A stretch of 64,000 nucleotides of DNA, taken from Sedimentitalea arenosa (GTDB taxonomy: Bacteria > Pseudomonadota > Alphaproteobacteria > Rhodobacterales > Rhodobacteraceae). Shown here piece after piece: positions 43,354-51,250 of this stretch. Position 1 is the stretch's first letter. Each line of letters opens with the position of its first letter. The position numbers and the translations under genes are program-made. The stretch lies in NCBI RefSeq assembly GCF_016428585.1, contig NZ_JAELVR010000004.1, positions 1 through 64,000 of the forward strand. Direction: 5' to 3'. The notes under the pieces are model-generated. The model searched no databases, was not told the origin of the DNA, and saw only the letters and a program-made list of their open reading frames with translations.

Positions 43354-44382
43354 TCAGATGAACACGAAGTCCGATTCGTTGAGGCTGGCGAGCGCCGTGT
43401 CTTCGAGCCGCAGAGAGTTGCCGCCGCCGAAATCGAACCGCACGTCGTCGCCGTCGCCGACCACGCGGGCGGTGGCCATCAGGTCCGAGAAGCTGGCGAC
43501 GCCGACCTCGGAGGCATCGATCCAGATCGTGTCCTCGGCGCTGAAATCCTCGATCTCGTCGCGGCCCTGCGAGAAGATGAAGATGTCGCTGCCCGCGCCT
43601 CCCAGCATCTCGTCATTGCCCCGGCCTCCGTCCAGCACGTCATCGCCCGCGCCGCCGACCAGATCATCGCGCCCGGCCCCGCCGTTCAGCGTGTCGTCGC
43701 CGTCGCCGCCGGTCAGATCGTCCCGTCCACCACCGCCTTCGAGCGTGTCGTCGCCAGCGCCTCCGTTGAGGTCGTCATTGCCGGCATTGCCCCTGAGGAC
43801 GTCGTCGCCGCCGAGACCGTCGATATCGTCGTTGCCACGCCGCCCGTTGATCACGTCGGCACCCGATGTGCCGGTCAGATCGTCCGCGCCGTTGGTGCCG
43901 GTGATCGGACCGGTCGGTGGCGCAGGGGGCGTGGGCGGCGTCGGAGGCGTGCCGGGACCGTCGAGAAAGACGAACTGGCTTTCATAGGACGCATCCAGTC
44001 GAACGTCTTCCAGCAAGAGGCCATTGCCGTTGCCGAAATCGATGCGGGTGCTGTCGCCACCGTCCACGATGGTCGAGGCGGCCAACAGCTCCGCGAAGGA
44101 CGAGACGCCTGACCCGGCCAGGATCTCGACCGTGTCTTCCCGGCGCAGCAGGTCGATCGTGTCGAAGCCTTCTCCGACAATGAAGATGTCGGCGCCTCGG
44201 CCGCCGAACAATTCGTCGTTGCCAGCCCCTCCGTTCAGAATGTCGTTGCCGCTGCCGCCGTTGAGTTCGTCGTTCCCGGCCCCGCCGAACAACTGGTCGC
44301 GTCCACCCCGACCGTTGAGTTCGTCATTGCCGGGCGTCCCGTTCAGAATGTCGTTTCCGGGCGTTCCGTAAATCTCGTTCAT
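43354..44382 (-). CDS. RTX (haemolysin-type Ca-binding repeat) protein
   Basis: This 342-residue acidic protein has two blocks of GGxGxDxLx nonapeptide repeats (residues about 5-60 and 160-260) that form calcium-binding beta-rolls. Each block is followed by the same kind of tail (GADIFIVGEGFDTIDLL and GSDIFIFSQGRDEIEDF, then SFAELLA or SFSDLMA and a VFL/VFI end). A Pro/Thr linker joins the halves, so the gene arose by internal duplication. Such proteins leave by type I secretion; no exporter genes are nearby. ATG 44382 has AAGGA 9 nt upstream; the frame could begin at TTG 44391. Confidence 0.88.
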   Translation of the reverse strand: MNEIYGTPGNDILNGTPGNDELNGRGGRDQLFGGAGNDELNGGSGNDILNGGAGNDELFGGRGADIFIVGEGFDTIDLLRREDTVEILAGSGVSSFAELLAASTIVDGGDSTRIDFGNGNGLLLEDVRLDASYESQFVFLDGPGTPPTPPTPPAPPTGPITGTNGADDLTGTSGADVINGRRGNDDIDGLGGDDVLRGNAGNDDLNGGAGDDTLEGGGGRDDLTGGDGDDTLNGGAGRDDLVGGAGDDVLDGGRGNDEMLGGAGSDIFIFSQGRDEIEDFSAEDTIWIDASEVGVASFSDLMATARVVGDGDDVRFDFGGGNSLRLEDTALASLNESDFVFI

Positions 44383-44507
44383 CGCTTTCAATCCTTGGTT
44401 GGTCGCGCAGTCTGGCGGGAAGATCGTTCGACACCGCGTGCAGGGTTTCGGTGAAATTCAGGTATGCCGGCATCGCCGTTTTGGAATATGATTTTGCATG
44501 AGCCTCT

Positions 44508-44524
44508 GATCGGAATTCCCTATC
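44508..44524 (+). promoter_or_regulatory. Possible LysR-type binding site
   Basis: GAT, 11 bases, ATC forms an imperfect palindrome (six of eight pairs) 33 bp before the regulator ATG, in the divergent 175-bp gap shared with the RTX gene. Confidence 0.28.
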
Positions 44525-44557
44525 GGAGACACCAGAACCGGATCGGGATGCGGGCGC

Positions 44558-45490
44558 ATGGACACACGGATCACGCTGAAACAGTTGCGGTTTTTCCTCG
44601 CCGTTGCGCAGAAACGGCATTTCCGCAAGGCGGCCGAGAGCGAAGGGGTGACACAGCCGTCACTGAGCGCGCAGATCGCCAACCTGGAACATGAACTGGG
44701 TTTGCAACTGGTCGAGCGGGGCGGGCGAGAGATCATGCTGACCGCGCCGGGGCGCGAAATCCACGCCCGCGCACAACGCGTGATGGAAGAAGTGCGGGGT
44801 CTTGCGGATCTGTCGGTCAGTTTGCGCGCCGGAACGTCCGGCGTTCTGAATGTCGGTGTGTCGTCCACGGTCGGCCCGTACCTGATGCCGCATGTCGTGC
44901 GCGACCTGCACCGCAGCTATCCCGACATGGGCCTGTTCATCCGCGAGGGCGCGCCGCGCGCGCTGGAGGTCGAACTGCTGCAAGGCGAGCACGATATCAT
45001 CATCTCGCAGCTGCCTCTGCGCAGCTCGGATGTGATGACGGTTCCGGTGTTCCGCGAACCGCTGTTCCTGGTCGTGGCCGACGATCACAGGCTGGCCGGG
45101 CAGGGCGCGGCGCAGGACAGCGACCTTGCGGGTATGCCCGTTCTTACCCTGGGGCAGGGATATGCGCTGAACGATATCGTCACATCGCTGTGCGCGGATC
45201 TCGGGGCGACCCTGATGGTGAACTACCAGGGCACGAGCCTGGACGCGCAACGCCAGATGATCGGGATGGGCATGGGCTGCGGGTTTCTACCGGCGCTCTA
45301 CATAGAGTCCGAAATCCGGGGCAGGGATTCCTCCGTCGCGATCGTGCCGTTCCGGCCCGGGCGGTTGAACCGGACCGTCGGATGCGCCTGGCGGCGCTCG
45401 ACCGGGCGGATGCGGTTGATCGAGCTTCTGGTAGAGCAGTTGCGCGGCACGATCCGGGACAAGTTCGGCCCCATCGTGACCGCGCTCTGA
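44558..45490 (+). CDS. LysR-type regulator, OxyR-like without the peroxidatic Cys
   Basis: This 310-residue regulator has an N-terminal winged helix (LKQLRFFLAVAQKRHFRKAA, VTQPSLSAQIANLEHELG) and a substrate-binding domain like OxyR (LTLGQGYALNDIVTSLCADL, MGMGCGFLP). The place of E. coli Cys199 is Ala203, while the Cys208 place is Cys212. It therefore should not sense peroxide by the known disulfide switch. It is divergent from the RTX gene, which may be a target. Confidence 0.85.
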   Translation: MDTRITLKQLRFFLAVAQKRHFRKAAESEGVTQPSLSAQIANLEHELGLQLVERGGREIMLTAPGREIHARAQRVMEEVRGLADLSVSLRAGTSGVLNVGVSSTVGPYLMPHVVRDLHRSYPDMGLFIREGAPRALEVELLQGEHDIIISQLPLRSSDVMTVPVFREPLFLVVADDHRLAGQGAAQDSDLAGMPVLTLGQGYALNDIVTSLCADLGATLMVNYQGTSLDAQRQMIGMGMGCGFLPALYIESEIRGRDSSVAIVPFRPGRLNRTVGCAWRRSTGRMRLIELLVEQLRGTIRDKFGPIVTAL

Positions 45491-45496
45491 TCACGG

Positions 45497-45535
45497 CCCA
45501 CCGGGCGCGGACCAGAGCGGCCCGCGCCCGGTGGG
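45497..45535 (-). terminator. Hairpin between the LysR gene and leuA
   Basis: A perfect 14-bp stem (CCCACCGGGCGCGG with CCGCGCCCGGTGGG) with an 11-nt loop fills the gap between two convergent genes. It has no U-tract on either strand and probably serves both. Confidence 0.65.
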
Positions 45536-45537
45536 TG

Positions 45538-47112
45538 TCAGGACACGTCCTTGTAGCTGATCTCGCGCGTGTCGCTGCCCGGCGCGGATTTCTCGCGCCG
45601 CACGATCAGCCGGTTCAGCGCGTTGACATAGGCCTTGGCGCTGGCGACCACGGTGTCTGTATCCGCCGACTGGCCGGTGACGATGCGCCCGTCCTCTTCC
45701 ATGCGCACGCTGACGGTGGCCTGTGCGTCTGTGCCTTCGGTCACCGCGTGCACCTGGTAGAGCTGCAGTTGCGCAGTGTGCGGAAACAGGGCCTTGACCG
45801 CGTTGAAGGTCGCGTCGACCGGACCGTCGCCGGTCTGGGTGGTGGAGTGTTCGACGCCGTCGATCTCCATCACCAGGTCCGCCTTCTGCGGTCCCTTGGT
45901 GCCGCACACCACCTGCAGCGACTTGATCTTGAGCCGGTCGTTTTCCGGGTCTTCACCGACGCGCATCAGCGCGATCAGATCGTCGTCATAGACTTCCTTC
46001 TTGCGGTCGGCGAGTTCTTTGAAACGCACGAACACGTCCTTGAGCTGGTTGTCGCCCAGTTCGAACCCGAGATCGGACAGCTTCGCGCGCAGCGCCGCGC
46101 GTCCGGAATGCTTGCCCATCACCAGGTTGGTTTCCGACAGGCCCACGTCCGAGGGGCGCATGATCTCGAAATTCTCGGGGTTCTTCAGCATCCCGTCCTG
46201 GTGGATGCCGCTTTCATGGGCAAAGGCGTTCTTGCCCACGATGGCCTTGTTGAACTGCACCGGGAAGCCGCTGACGGTCGCGACACGACGGCTGATGTTC
46301 ATGATCTTGGTGGAGTCGATGCCGGTGGTCCAGGGCATGATGTCGTGCCGCACCTTCAGCGCCATCACGACCTCTTCCAGCGCGGTGTTTCCGGCCCGTT
46401 CGCCGAGACCGTTGATCGTGCATTCGATCTGGCGCGCACCGCCCGCCACGGCGGCGAGGCTGTTGGCGGTCGCCATGCCCAGGTCGTTGTGGCAGTGGGT
46501 GGCGAACACCACCTCGTCGGCGCCGGGCACGGTGGCGATCAGGCGCTTGATCAGGTCGGCGCTTTCCACCGGGGCGGTATAGCCCACCGTATCGGGGATG
46601 TTGATCGTCGTGGCGCCGGCCTTGATCGCGATCTCGATCACCCGGCAGAGATAGTCCCATTCGGTCCGCGTGGCATCCATCGGCGACCATTGCACGTTGT
46701 CGCAGAGGTTGCGGGCGTGGGTCACGGTTTCGTGGATGCGGTCGGCCATCTCGTCCTGGGTCAGGTTTGGAATGGCGCGATGCAGGGGCGAGGTGCCGAT
46801 GAAGGTGTGAATGCGCGGCTGACGCGCATGTTTCACCGCGTCCCAGCAGCGGTCGATATCGGCGATATTGGCGCGGGCGAGGCCGCAGATGACCGAATTC
46901 CTCGCGTTGGCCGCGATGTCAGACACGGCCTGGAAATCACCCTCGGAGGCGATCGGGAAGCCAGCCTCGATGATGTCCACGCCCATGTCGTCGAGCAGCC
47001 CTGCGATTTCGAGCTTCTCGTCATGGGTCATCGTGGCGCCGGGGCTCTGTTCGCCGTCGCGCAGGGTCGTGTCGAAGATCAGGACGCGGTCCTTGTCTGC
47101 AATCTGTGTCAT
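45538..47112 (-). CDS. leuA: 2-isopropylmalate synthase
   Basis: This 524-residue enzyme condenses acetyl-CoA and 2-ketoisovalerate, the first step of leucine synthesis. The TIM barrel starts RVLIFDTTLRDGEQSPGATM and has VVFATHCHNDLGMATANSLA with the metal His pair. The C-terminal regulatory domain (from about 390) for leucine feedback is complete. ATG 47112 (MTQIADKDRV) was preferred over 47160, which would start inside the leader region. An upstream leader peptide with five Leu codons suggests attenuation. Confidence 0.97.
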   Translation of the reverse strand: MTQIADKDRVLIFDTTLRDGEQSPGATMTHDEKLEIAGLLDDMGVDIIEAGFPIASEGDFQAVSDIAANARNSVICGLARANIADIDRCWDAVKHARQPRIHTFIGTSPLHRAIPNLTQDEMADRIHETVTHARNLCDNVQWSPMDATRTEWDYLCRVIEIAIKAGATTINIPDTVGYTAPVESADLIKRLIATVPGADEVVFATHCHNDLGMATANSLAAVAGGARQIECTINGLGERAGNTALEEVVMALKVRHDIMPWTTGIDSTKIMNISRRVATVSGFPVQFNKAIVGKNAFAHESGIHQDGMLKNPENFEIMRPSDVGLSETNLVMGKHSGRAALRAKLSDLGFELGDNQLKDVFVRFKELADRKKEVYDDDLIALMRVGEDPENDRLKIKSLQVVCGTKGPQKADLVMEIDGVEHSTTQTGDGPVDATFNAVKALFPHTAQLQLYQVHAVTEGTDAQATVSVRMEEDGRIVTGQSADTDTVVASAKAYVNALNRLIVRREKSAPGSDTREISYKDVS

Positions 47113-47160
47113 GTCGGAGTCTTTCGTTTCTGTCCTATAGCCATGGCGCGCGGGCTGCAT

Positions 47161-47197
47161 CCTCTGAGCGGGCGCGCCTGAATGGCACGCTCAGAGG
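47161..47197 (-). promoter_or_regulatory. Stem-loop of the leuA leader (attenuator candidate)
   Basis: On the minus strand CCTCTGAGCG (ending the leader peptide gene) and CGCTCAGAGG are perfect 10-bp complements with a 17-nt loop. The loop holds GGCGCGC, which can instead pair with GCGCGCC downstream (47145-47151). The two pairings exclude each other, as in attenuators. No U-tract follows. Confidence 0.6.
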
Positions 47198-47274
47198 CGC
47201 ATTAGGAACAGCAAGCCGCACGCGGAACATCCGCAGAGCGCGGACGAAACGGCGATATGGGCGGCGTTGGTCAT
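47191..47274 (-). CDS. leuA leader peptide
   Basis: This 27-codon gene is 78 nt upstream of leuA. It encodes MTNAAHIAVSSALCGCS followed by ACGLLFLMRL. Its last seven codons hold four Leu (TTG, CTG, CTA, CTC), including rare CTA, right where the stem-loop starts, and one more Leu lies at codon 13. It has no ribosome binding site, and a TATAAC lies 8 nt before the ATG, so the transcript may be leaderless. CxCxxC within it is unexplained. Confidence 0.6.
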   Translation of the reverse strand: MTNAAHIAVSSALCGCSACGLLFLMRL

Positions 47275-47282
47275 GGGGACAG

Positions 47283-47310
47283 GTTATATCGGCCATGGCA
47301 CAAATGGGAA
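47283..47310 (-). promoter_or_regulatory. Candidate leuA promoter
   Basis: On the minus strand TTCCCA (47305-47310) and TATAAC (47283-47288) are 16 nt apart. Transcription would begin at or very near the leader peptide ATG (47274). The -35 is weak. Confidence 0.45.
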
Positions 47311-47408
47311 GGCCGAATTTTCTCATCATTCGGCGAGTGCGCGATCGGCACGGGGTTTTCACCGGCACGAGGCTGGACCTCGCGCCGAACCCGGTTAAGT
47401 CCAAGGGC

Positions 47409-48074
47409 ATGGAACGTGTATTGATCATCGGAAACTCGGGTGGGATCGGTTCGGCGCTCGAGTCCGCGCTGCGCGCGCGGGGCAGCGAGGTAACCGGCCT
47501 GTCCCGGTCGCAGGACGGGTTCGACGTCACCGACGAGGCCGCCGTGGCCGAGGGGATGGCGCGGCTTGACGGAGAGTTCGATCTGATTTTCATTGCGACA
47601 GGTGCGCTCGAGATCGGGGGCGCGGGGCCGGAAAAGACGGTCAAGGCGATATCGGCAGAGGCGATGGCGGACCAGATGGCACTGAACGTCATCGGGCCCG
47701 CGCTGGTGATGAGACATGCCTTTGACCTTATGCCGCGGAATCGCCGGTCGGTCTTTGCGGCGCTGTCCGCACGGGTCGGCTCGATCGGCGACAACCGGTT
47801 GGGCGGCTGGATCAGCTATCGAGCCTCCAAGGCGGCGTTGAACCAGGTGATCCACACCGGCGCGATCGAACTGGCGCGCAGCCACAAGCAGGGGGTCTGT
47901 GTCGCCTTGCATCCCGGCACGGTCAGAACCGCCTTCACCGAGAAATATCTGGGTCGTCATCCTTCGGTCGCTGCCGAGGACGCGGCGCAGAATCTGCTGG
48001 GGGTGCTCGACGGGCTGACGCCCGAGCAGAACGGTGGTTTCTACGACTGGGCCGGAAAGCCGGTGCCCTGGTGA
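47409..48074 (+). CDS. Short-chain dehydrogenase/reductase (C-factor-like)
   Basis: This 221-residue SDR has the cofactor motif IIGNSGGIGSALESAL at residues 6-21, FIATGALEIGG, and the catalytic SYRASKAALNQ with Tyr and Lys. Ser lies in FAALSARVGSIGD. The substrate is unknown. I chose ATG 47409 with AAGGG just upstream; the frame is open further upstream but overlaps the leuA leader. Its TGA overlaps the photolyase GTG start by 4 nt, so the two are translated together. Confidence 0.85.
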   Translation: MERVLIIGNSGGIGSALESALRARGSEVTGLSRSQDGFDVTDEAAVAEGMARLDGEFDLIFIATGALEIGGAGPEKTVKAISAEAMADQMALNVIGPALVMRHAFDLMPRNRRSVFAALSARVGSIGDNRLGGWISYRASKAALNQVIHTGAIELARSHKQGVCVALHPGTVRTAFTEKYLGRHPSVAAEDAAQNLLGVLDGLTPEQNGGFYDWAGKPVPW

Positions 48075-49597
48075 CCCGGCTGGTTCTTGTTCTCGGCGAT
48101 CAACTGTCGAAGAGCCTGTCCGCTTTGCGAAAGGCCGATCCGTCAAGCGACGTGGTGGTGATGGCCGAGGTCGCGGACGAGAGCGTCTATGTCCGGCACC
48201 ATCCCAAGAAGATCGCGCTGATCCTGGCCGCGATGCGCAAGTTCGCGGCGCGACTGGAACAAGATGGCTGGCGCGTGGCCTACACGCGGCTCGACGATCC
48301 GGAGGCCGGTAGCTCGATCTGCGCCGAGATTTTGCGCCGGGCCGAAGAGCAGGGCGCAGACGAGGTTCTGGTCACCACGCCCGGAGAATGGCGCCTGATC
48401 GAGGCGCTCAGGCATTGCCCGATCAAGATTCGGTTTCACGCCGACGACCGCTTCATCGCGTCGCGCACGGATTTCGAAACCTGGGCCGAGGGGCGCAAGC
48501 AGTTGCGCATGGAGTATTTCTATCGCGAGATGCGCAGGAAGACCGGTCTGCTGATGGAGGAGGACGAGCCCGCGGGCGGGCAGTGGAACTTCGATTCCGA
48601 GAACCGCAAACCACCGCCCGAGGGGGTCGACCATTCCGGGCCCATGCAGTTCACGCCCGACGAGGTCATCGAGGAGGTGCTCGATCTGGTCGAGTCCCGG
48701 TTCTCGGATCATTTCGGTGACCTGCGCCCGTTTCACTTTGCCACCGATCAGGCACAGGCGCGCCGCGCGCTTGCGCATTTCATTCGCCACGCGCTGCCCC
48801 GCTTCGGCGACTACCAGGACGCGATGATGCGCGGCGAGCGCACACTCTATCACGCGGTGATCTCGCCCTACCTGAATATCGGGCTTCTCGACCCGATGGA
48901 GGTTTGCAAGGCGGCCGAACAGGCCTGGCGCGACGGGGATGTGCCGATCAACGCAGCCGAAGGCTTCATCCGGCAGATTCTCGGCTGGCGCGAATTCGTG
49001 CGCGGGATCTACTTCCTGCAGGGCCCGGACTATACCGGGCTGAACGCGCTTGGACACGACGCCGACCTGCCATCGGTCTATTGGGGCGGCGAGACAGGGA
49101 TGCGCTGCATGGAACAGGCGGTGACCCAGACGCGCGAGGATGCCTATGCGCACCATATCCAGCGCCTGATGGTAACGGGAAACTTCGCGCTTCTCGCGGG
49201 CATCGACCCGGCGCAGGTGCATGAGTGGTATCTGGCGGTCTATGCGGATGCGTTCGAATGGGTGGAAGCGCCCAACACGATCGGGATGAGCCAGTTCGCC
49301 GATGGCGGGATCGTCGGCTCAAAGCCCTATGTCAGCAGCGGCGCCTACATCAACCGGATGTCGGACTACTGCAAGGCCTGCGACTACAAGGTGAGCGTCA
49401 AGACGGGCGAGGGCGCCTGTCCGTTCAACCTGCTCTACTGGCATTTCCTCAATCGTCACCGCGATCGCTTCGAAAGCAACCCTCGCATGGGCAACATGTA
49501 CCGCACCTGGGACCGGATGGACGCCGAGCGGCGCGATACTGTGCTATCGGACGCCGGCGCGCTTCTGGCTCGGTTGAACCAAGGCGAGCCGGTGTAG
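48071..49597 (+). CDS. FeS-type bacterial cryptochrome/photolyase (PhrB/CryB family)
   Basis: This 508-residue protein belongs to the iron-sulfur bacterial photolyase group. The four cluster Cys are at 346, 434, 437 and 450 (GMRCMEQ, SDYCKACDYK, GEGACPF), each exactly four less than the cluster Cys 350, 438, 441 and 454 that I recall for Agrobacterium PhrB. FAD and antenna domains follow the family plan, with LTYHAVISPYLNIGLL and WREFVRGIYF. It repairs (6-4) photoproducts in PhrB. The start is GTG 48071, overlapping the SDR stop. Confidence 0.92.
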   Translation: MTRLVLVLGDQLSKSLSALRKADPSSDVVVMAEVADESVYVRHHPKKIALILAAMRKFAARLEQDGWRVAYTRLDDPEAGSSICAEILRRAEEQGADEVLVTTPGEWRLIEALRHCPIKIRFHADDRFIASRTDFETWAEGRKQLRMEYFYREMRRKTGLLMEEDEPAGGQWNFDSENRKPPPEGVDHSGPMQFTPDEVIEEVLDLVESRFSDHFGDLRPFHFATDQAQARRALAHFIRHALPRFGDYQDAMMRGERTLYHAVISPYLNIGLLDPMEVCKAAEQAWRDGDVPINAAEGFIRQILGWREFVRGIYFLQGPDYTGLNALGHDADLPSVYWGGETGMRCMEQAVTQTREDAYAHHIQRLMVTGNFALLAGIDPAQVHEWYLAVYADAFEWVEAPNTIGMSQFADGGIVGSKPYVSSGAYINRMSDYCKACDYKVSVKTGEGACPFNLLYWHFLNRHRDRFESNPRMGNMYRTWDRMDAERRDTVLSDAGALLARLNQGEPV

Positions 49598-49618
49598 GTT
49601 CGCGCGCAACGTGCGGTG

Positions 49619-51097
49619 TCAGCCGTCCGAGGCGGGGGCCTCGTCAGGCGCGGCCGGGGTGTCGTCCTCGGCGGCCGGCGGGGCGCCGTTCGTCAGCGCG
49701 CCGTTGTCCCAACGCCCGGTTTCCTCTTCGCCGCTGGCATAGCGCATTGTGCCCGGTCCCTGGCGTTTGCCGTTCTCGAACATGCCTTCATAGACGTCGC
49801 CATTGGCATAGGTCGCGATGCCTTCGCCGCTGATCTCTCCATCCTTCCACGTGCCCGAATAGCGAAAGCCGTCCGCCATGACGATTTCGCCCGTGCCGTC
49901 GCGCTGGCCGCGGCGGAAACTGCCGGTATAAACCGATCCGTCGACATAGGTCGCCTTGCCTTCGCCGTGTCGCTGACCGTTCTCCCACTCGCCTTCATAG
50001 CGATAACCGTCGGCATAGGTCATGACGCCCTGCCCGTGGTTCAGCGCGTTCTTGAACTCGCCCTTGTACACGACGCCATTGGCGTAGATCGCGGTGCCGC
50101 TGCCCTCGATGACGCCGGCGACCCAGTCGCCCTCGTAGGAGGAGCCGTCGGTGTAGGTGATCTTGCCGACCCCATGAGCGAGATCGTTGCGGAAATCCCC
50201 GACATAGATCGAGCCGTCCGGATAGGTGACCTGTCCGACGCCCTCGATCTGCCCATTGGTCCAGGCGCCGGTATAGACATAGCCGTCCTGGCCAGTGAAG
50301 GTACCCGTGCCTTCCCGACGGTCCTCGACGAAGCTGCCCTCGTAGACATCGCCATTGGCGTATTCGACGCGCCCTTGGCCTTGTCGCCGACCGCCGACGA
50401 ATTCGCCCGTGTAGACATCGCCATTGGGCTGGGTCAGCGTTCCGGTGCCGTCGAACTGGCCGTTCTTCCAGCCGCCGGAATAGGTCACTCCATCGGGCAG
50501 GGTCAACGTGCCCTGGCCCCACCGTTTGCCATCCTGCATCTCGCCGTCATAGACAGCACCATCGGCGAAGGTGATTTCGCCCTTGCCCTGCTTGACCCCG
50601 TCGACCCAGTCGCCGCGGTATTCATAGCCCTCCGCCGTGCGCATCACGCCGGTGCCGTGATGCCCGGCATTTCGAAAGCCGCCCTCATAGCGGGAGCCAT
50701 CGGCATAGATCACCGTGCCGCGCCCGTTGATGGCCCCGTCGCTCCATTCGCCGTCATAGGTGCCACCGTCTGCAAAGGTGATCTTGCCGGCGCCATGCGG
50801 TTTGCCCTTGGCGAATTCGCCCTCGTAGACCGAGCCGTTCGGGAACCAGGCAGTGCCGCGGCCCTTGATTTCGCCCTCTTCCCACTCACCGGAATAGCGG
50901 TAGCCGTTGGGCAGGGTATAGGTGCCCGTGCCATGCTGAAGACCGCCGCGGAAGGTGCCCTCGTAGACGCCCCCGACATCGTCCTGGGTGGTCAGAACCT
51001 GGCCGTTCTCGTTCTGGGCCTGAGCCGCGAGGGACCACAGGGTCAGGCCGAAGGCGGCGGCGCAAAGCCGGAATGTCGCGCTGTGCTGCATCGTCAT
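49619..51097 (-). CDS. Exported MORN-repeat protein, 18 repeats
   Basis: This 492-residue protein has a signal peptide (MTMQHSATFRLCAAAFGLTL, cleavage after AQA) and then 18 clear MORN repeats of 23 residues (YxGxWxxGxxxGxG pattern) from about residue 43 to 465, plus a degenerate last one. The end is Pro/Ala/Glu/Asp-rich. MORN repeats form a long beta-ribbon that binds lipids or proteins. The start is ATG 51097, with an AGGA site; the open frame runs to 52570 but lies antisense to nadE. It ends 21 nt from the convergent photolyase. Confidence 0.88.
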   Translation of the reverse strand: MTMQHSATFRLCAAAFGLTLWSLAAQAQNENGQVLTTQDDVGGVYEGTFRGGLQHGTGTYTLPNGYRYSGEWEEGEIKGRGTAWFPNGSVYEGEFAKGKPHGAGKITFADGGTYDGEWSDGAINGRGTVIYADGSRYEGGFRNAGHHGTGVMRTAEGYEYRGDWVDGVKQGKGEITFADGAVYDGEMQDGKRWGQGTLTLPDGVTYSGGWKNGQFDGTGTLTQPNGDVYTGEFVGGRRQGQGRVEYANGDVYEGSFVEDRREGTGTFTGQDGYVYTGAWTNGQIEGVGQVTYPDGSIYVGDFRNDLAHGVGKITYTDGSSYEGDWVAGVIEGSGTAIYANGVVYKGEFKNALNHGQGVMTYADGYRYEGEWENGQRHGEGKATYVDGSVYTGSFRRGQRDGTGEIVMADGFRYSGTWKDGEISGEGIATYANGDVYEGMFENGKRQGPGTMRYASGEEETGRWDNGALTNGAPPAAEDDTPAAPDEAPASDG

Positions 51098-51250
51098 GCG
51101 TGTCCTGTTGCCTGCTCGCGGGCATTTTGACCCGTTTGTGTTGAAATTAGGTGTTCGTGCTCCGGGGAGCAATGTCTTTTGCCCCGTCTCCCTTCCCCTC
51201 CGGCGGCGATCTGCTAAATGGCAGCAGATGGTTTTGGGCAAGAGGGCAGG

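Noticed and set aside
49700-50960. Regularly spaced DNA repeats, CRISPR-like at first sight
   Set aside because: They are 69-bp in-frame repeats coding for MORN units, and not identical direct repeats with unique spacers.
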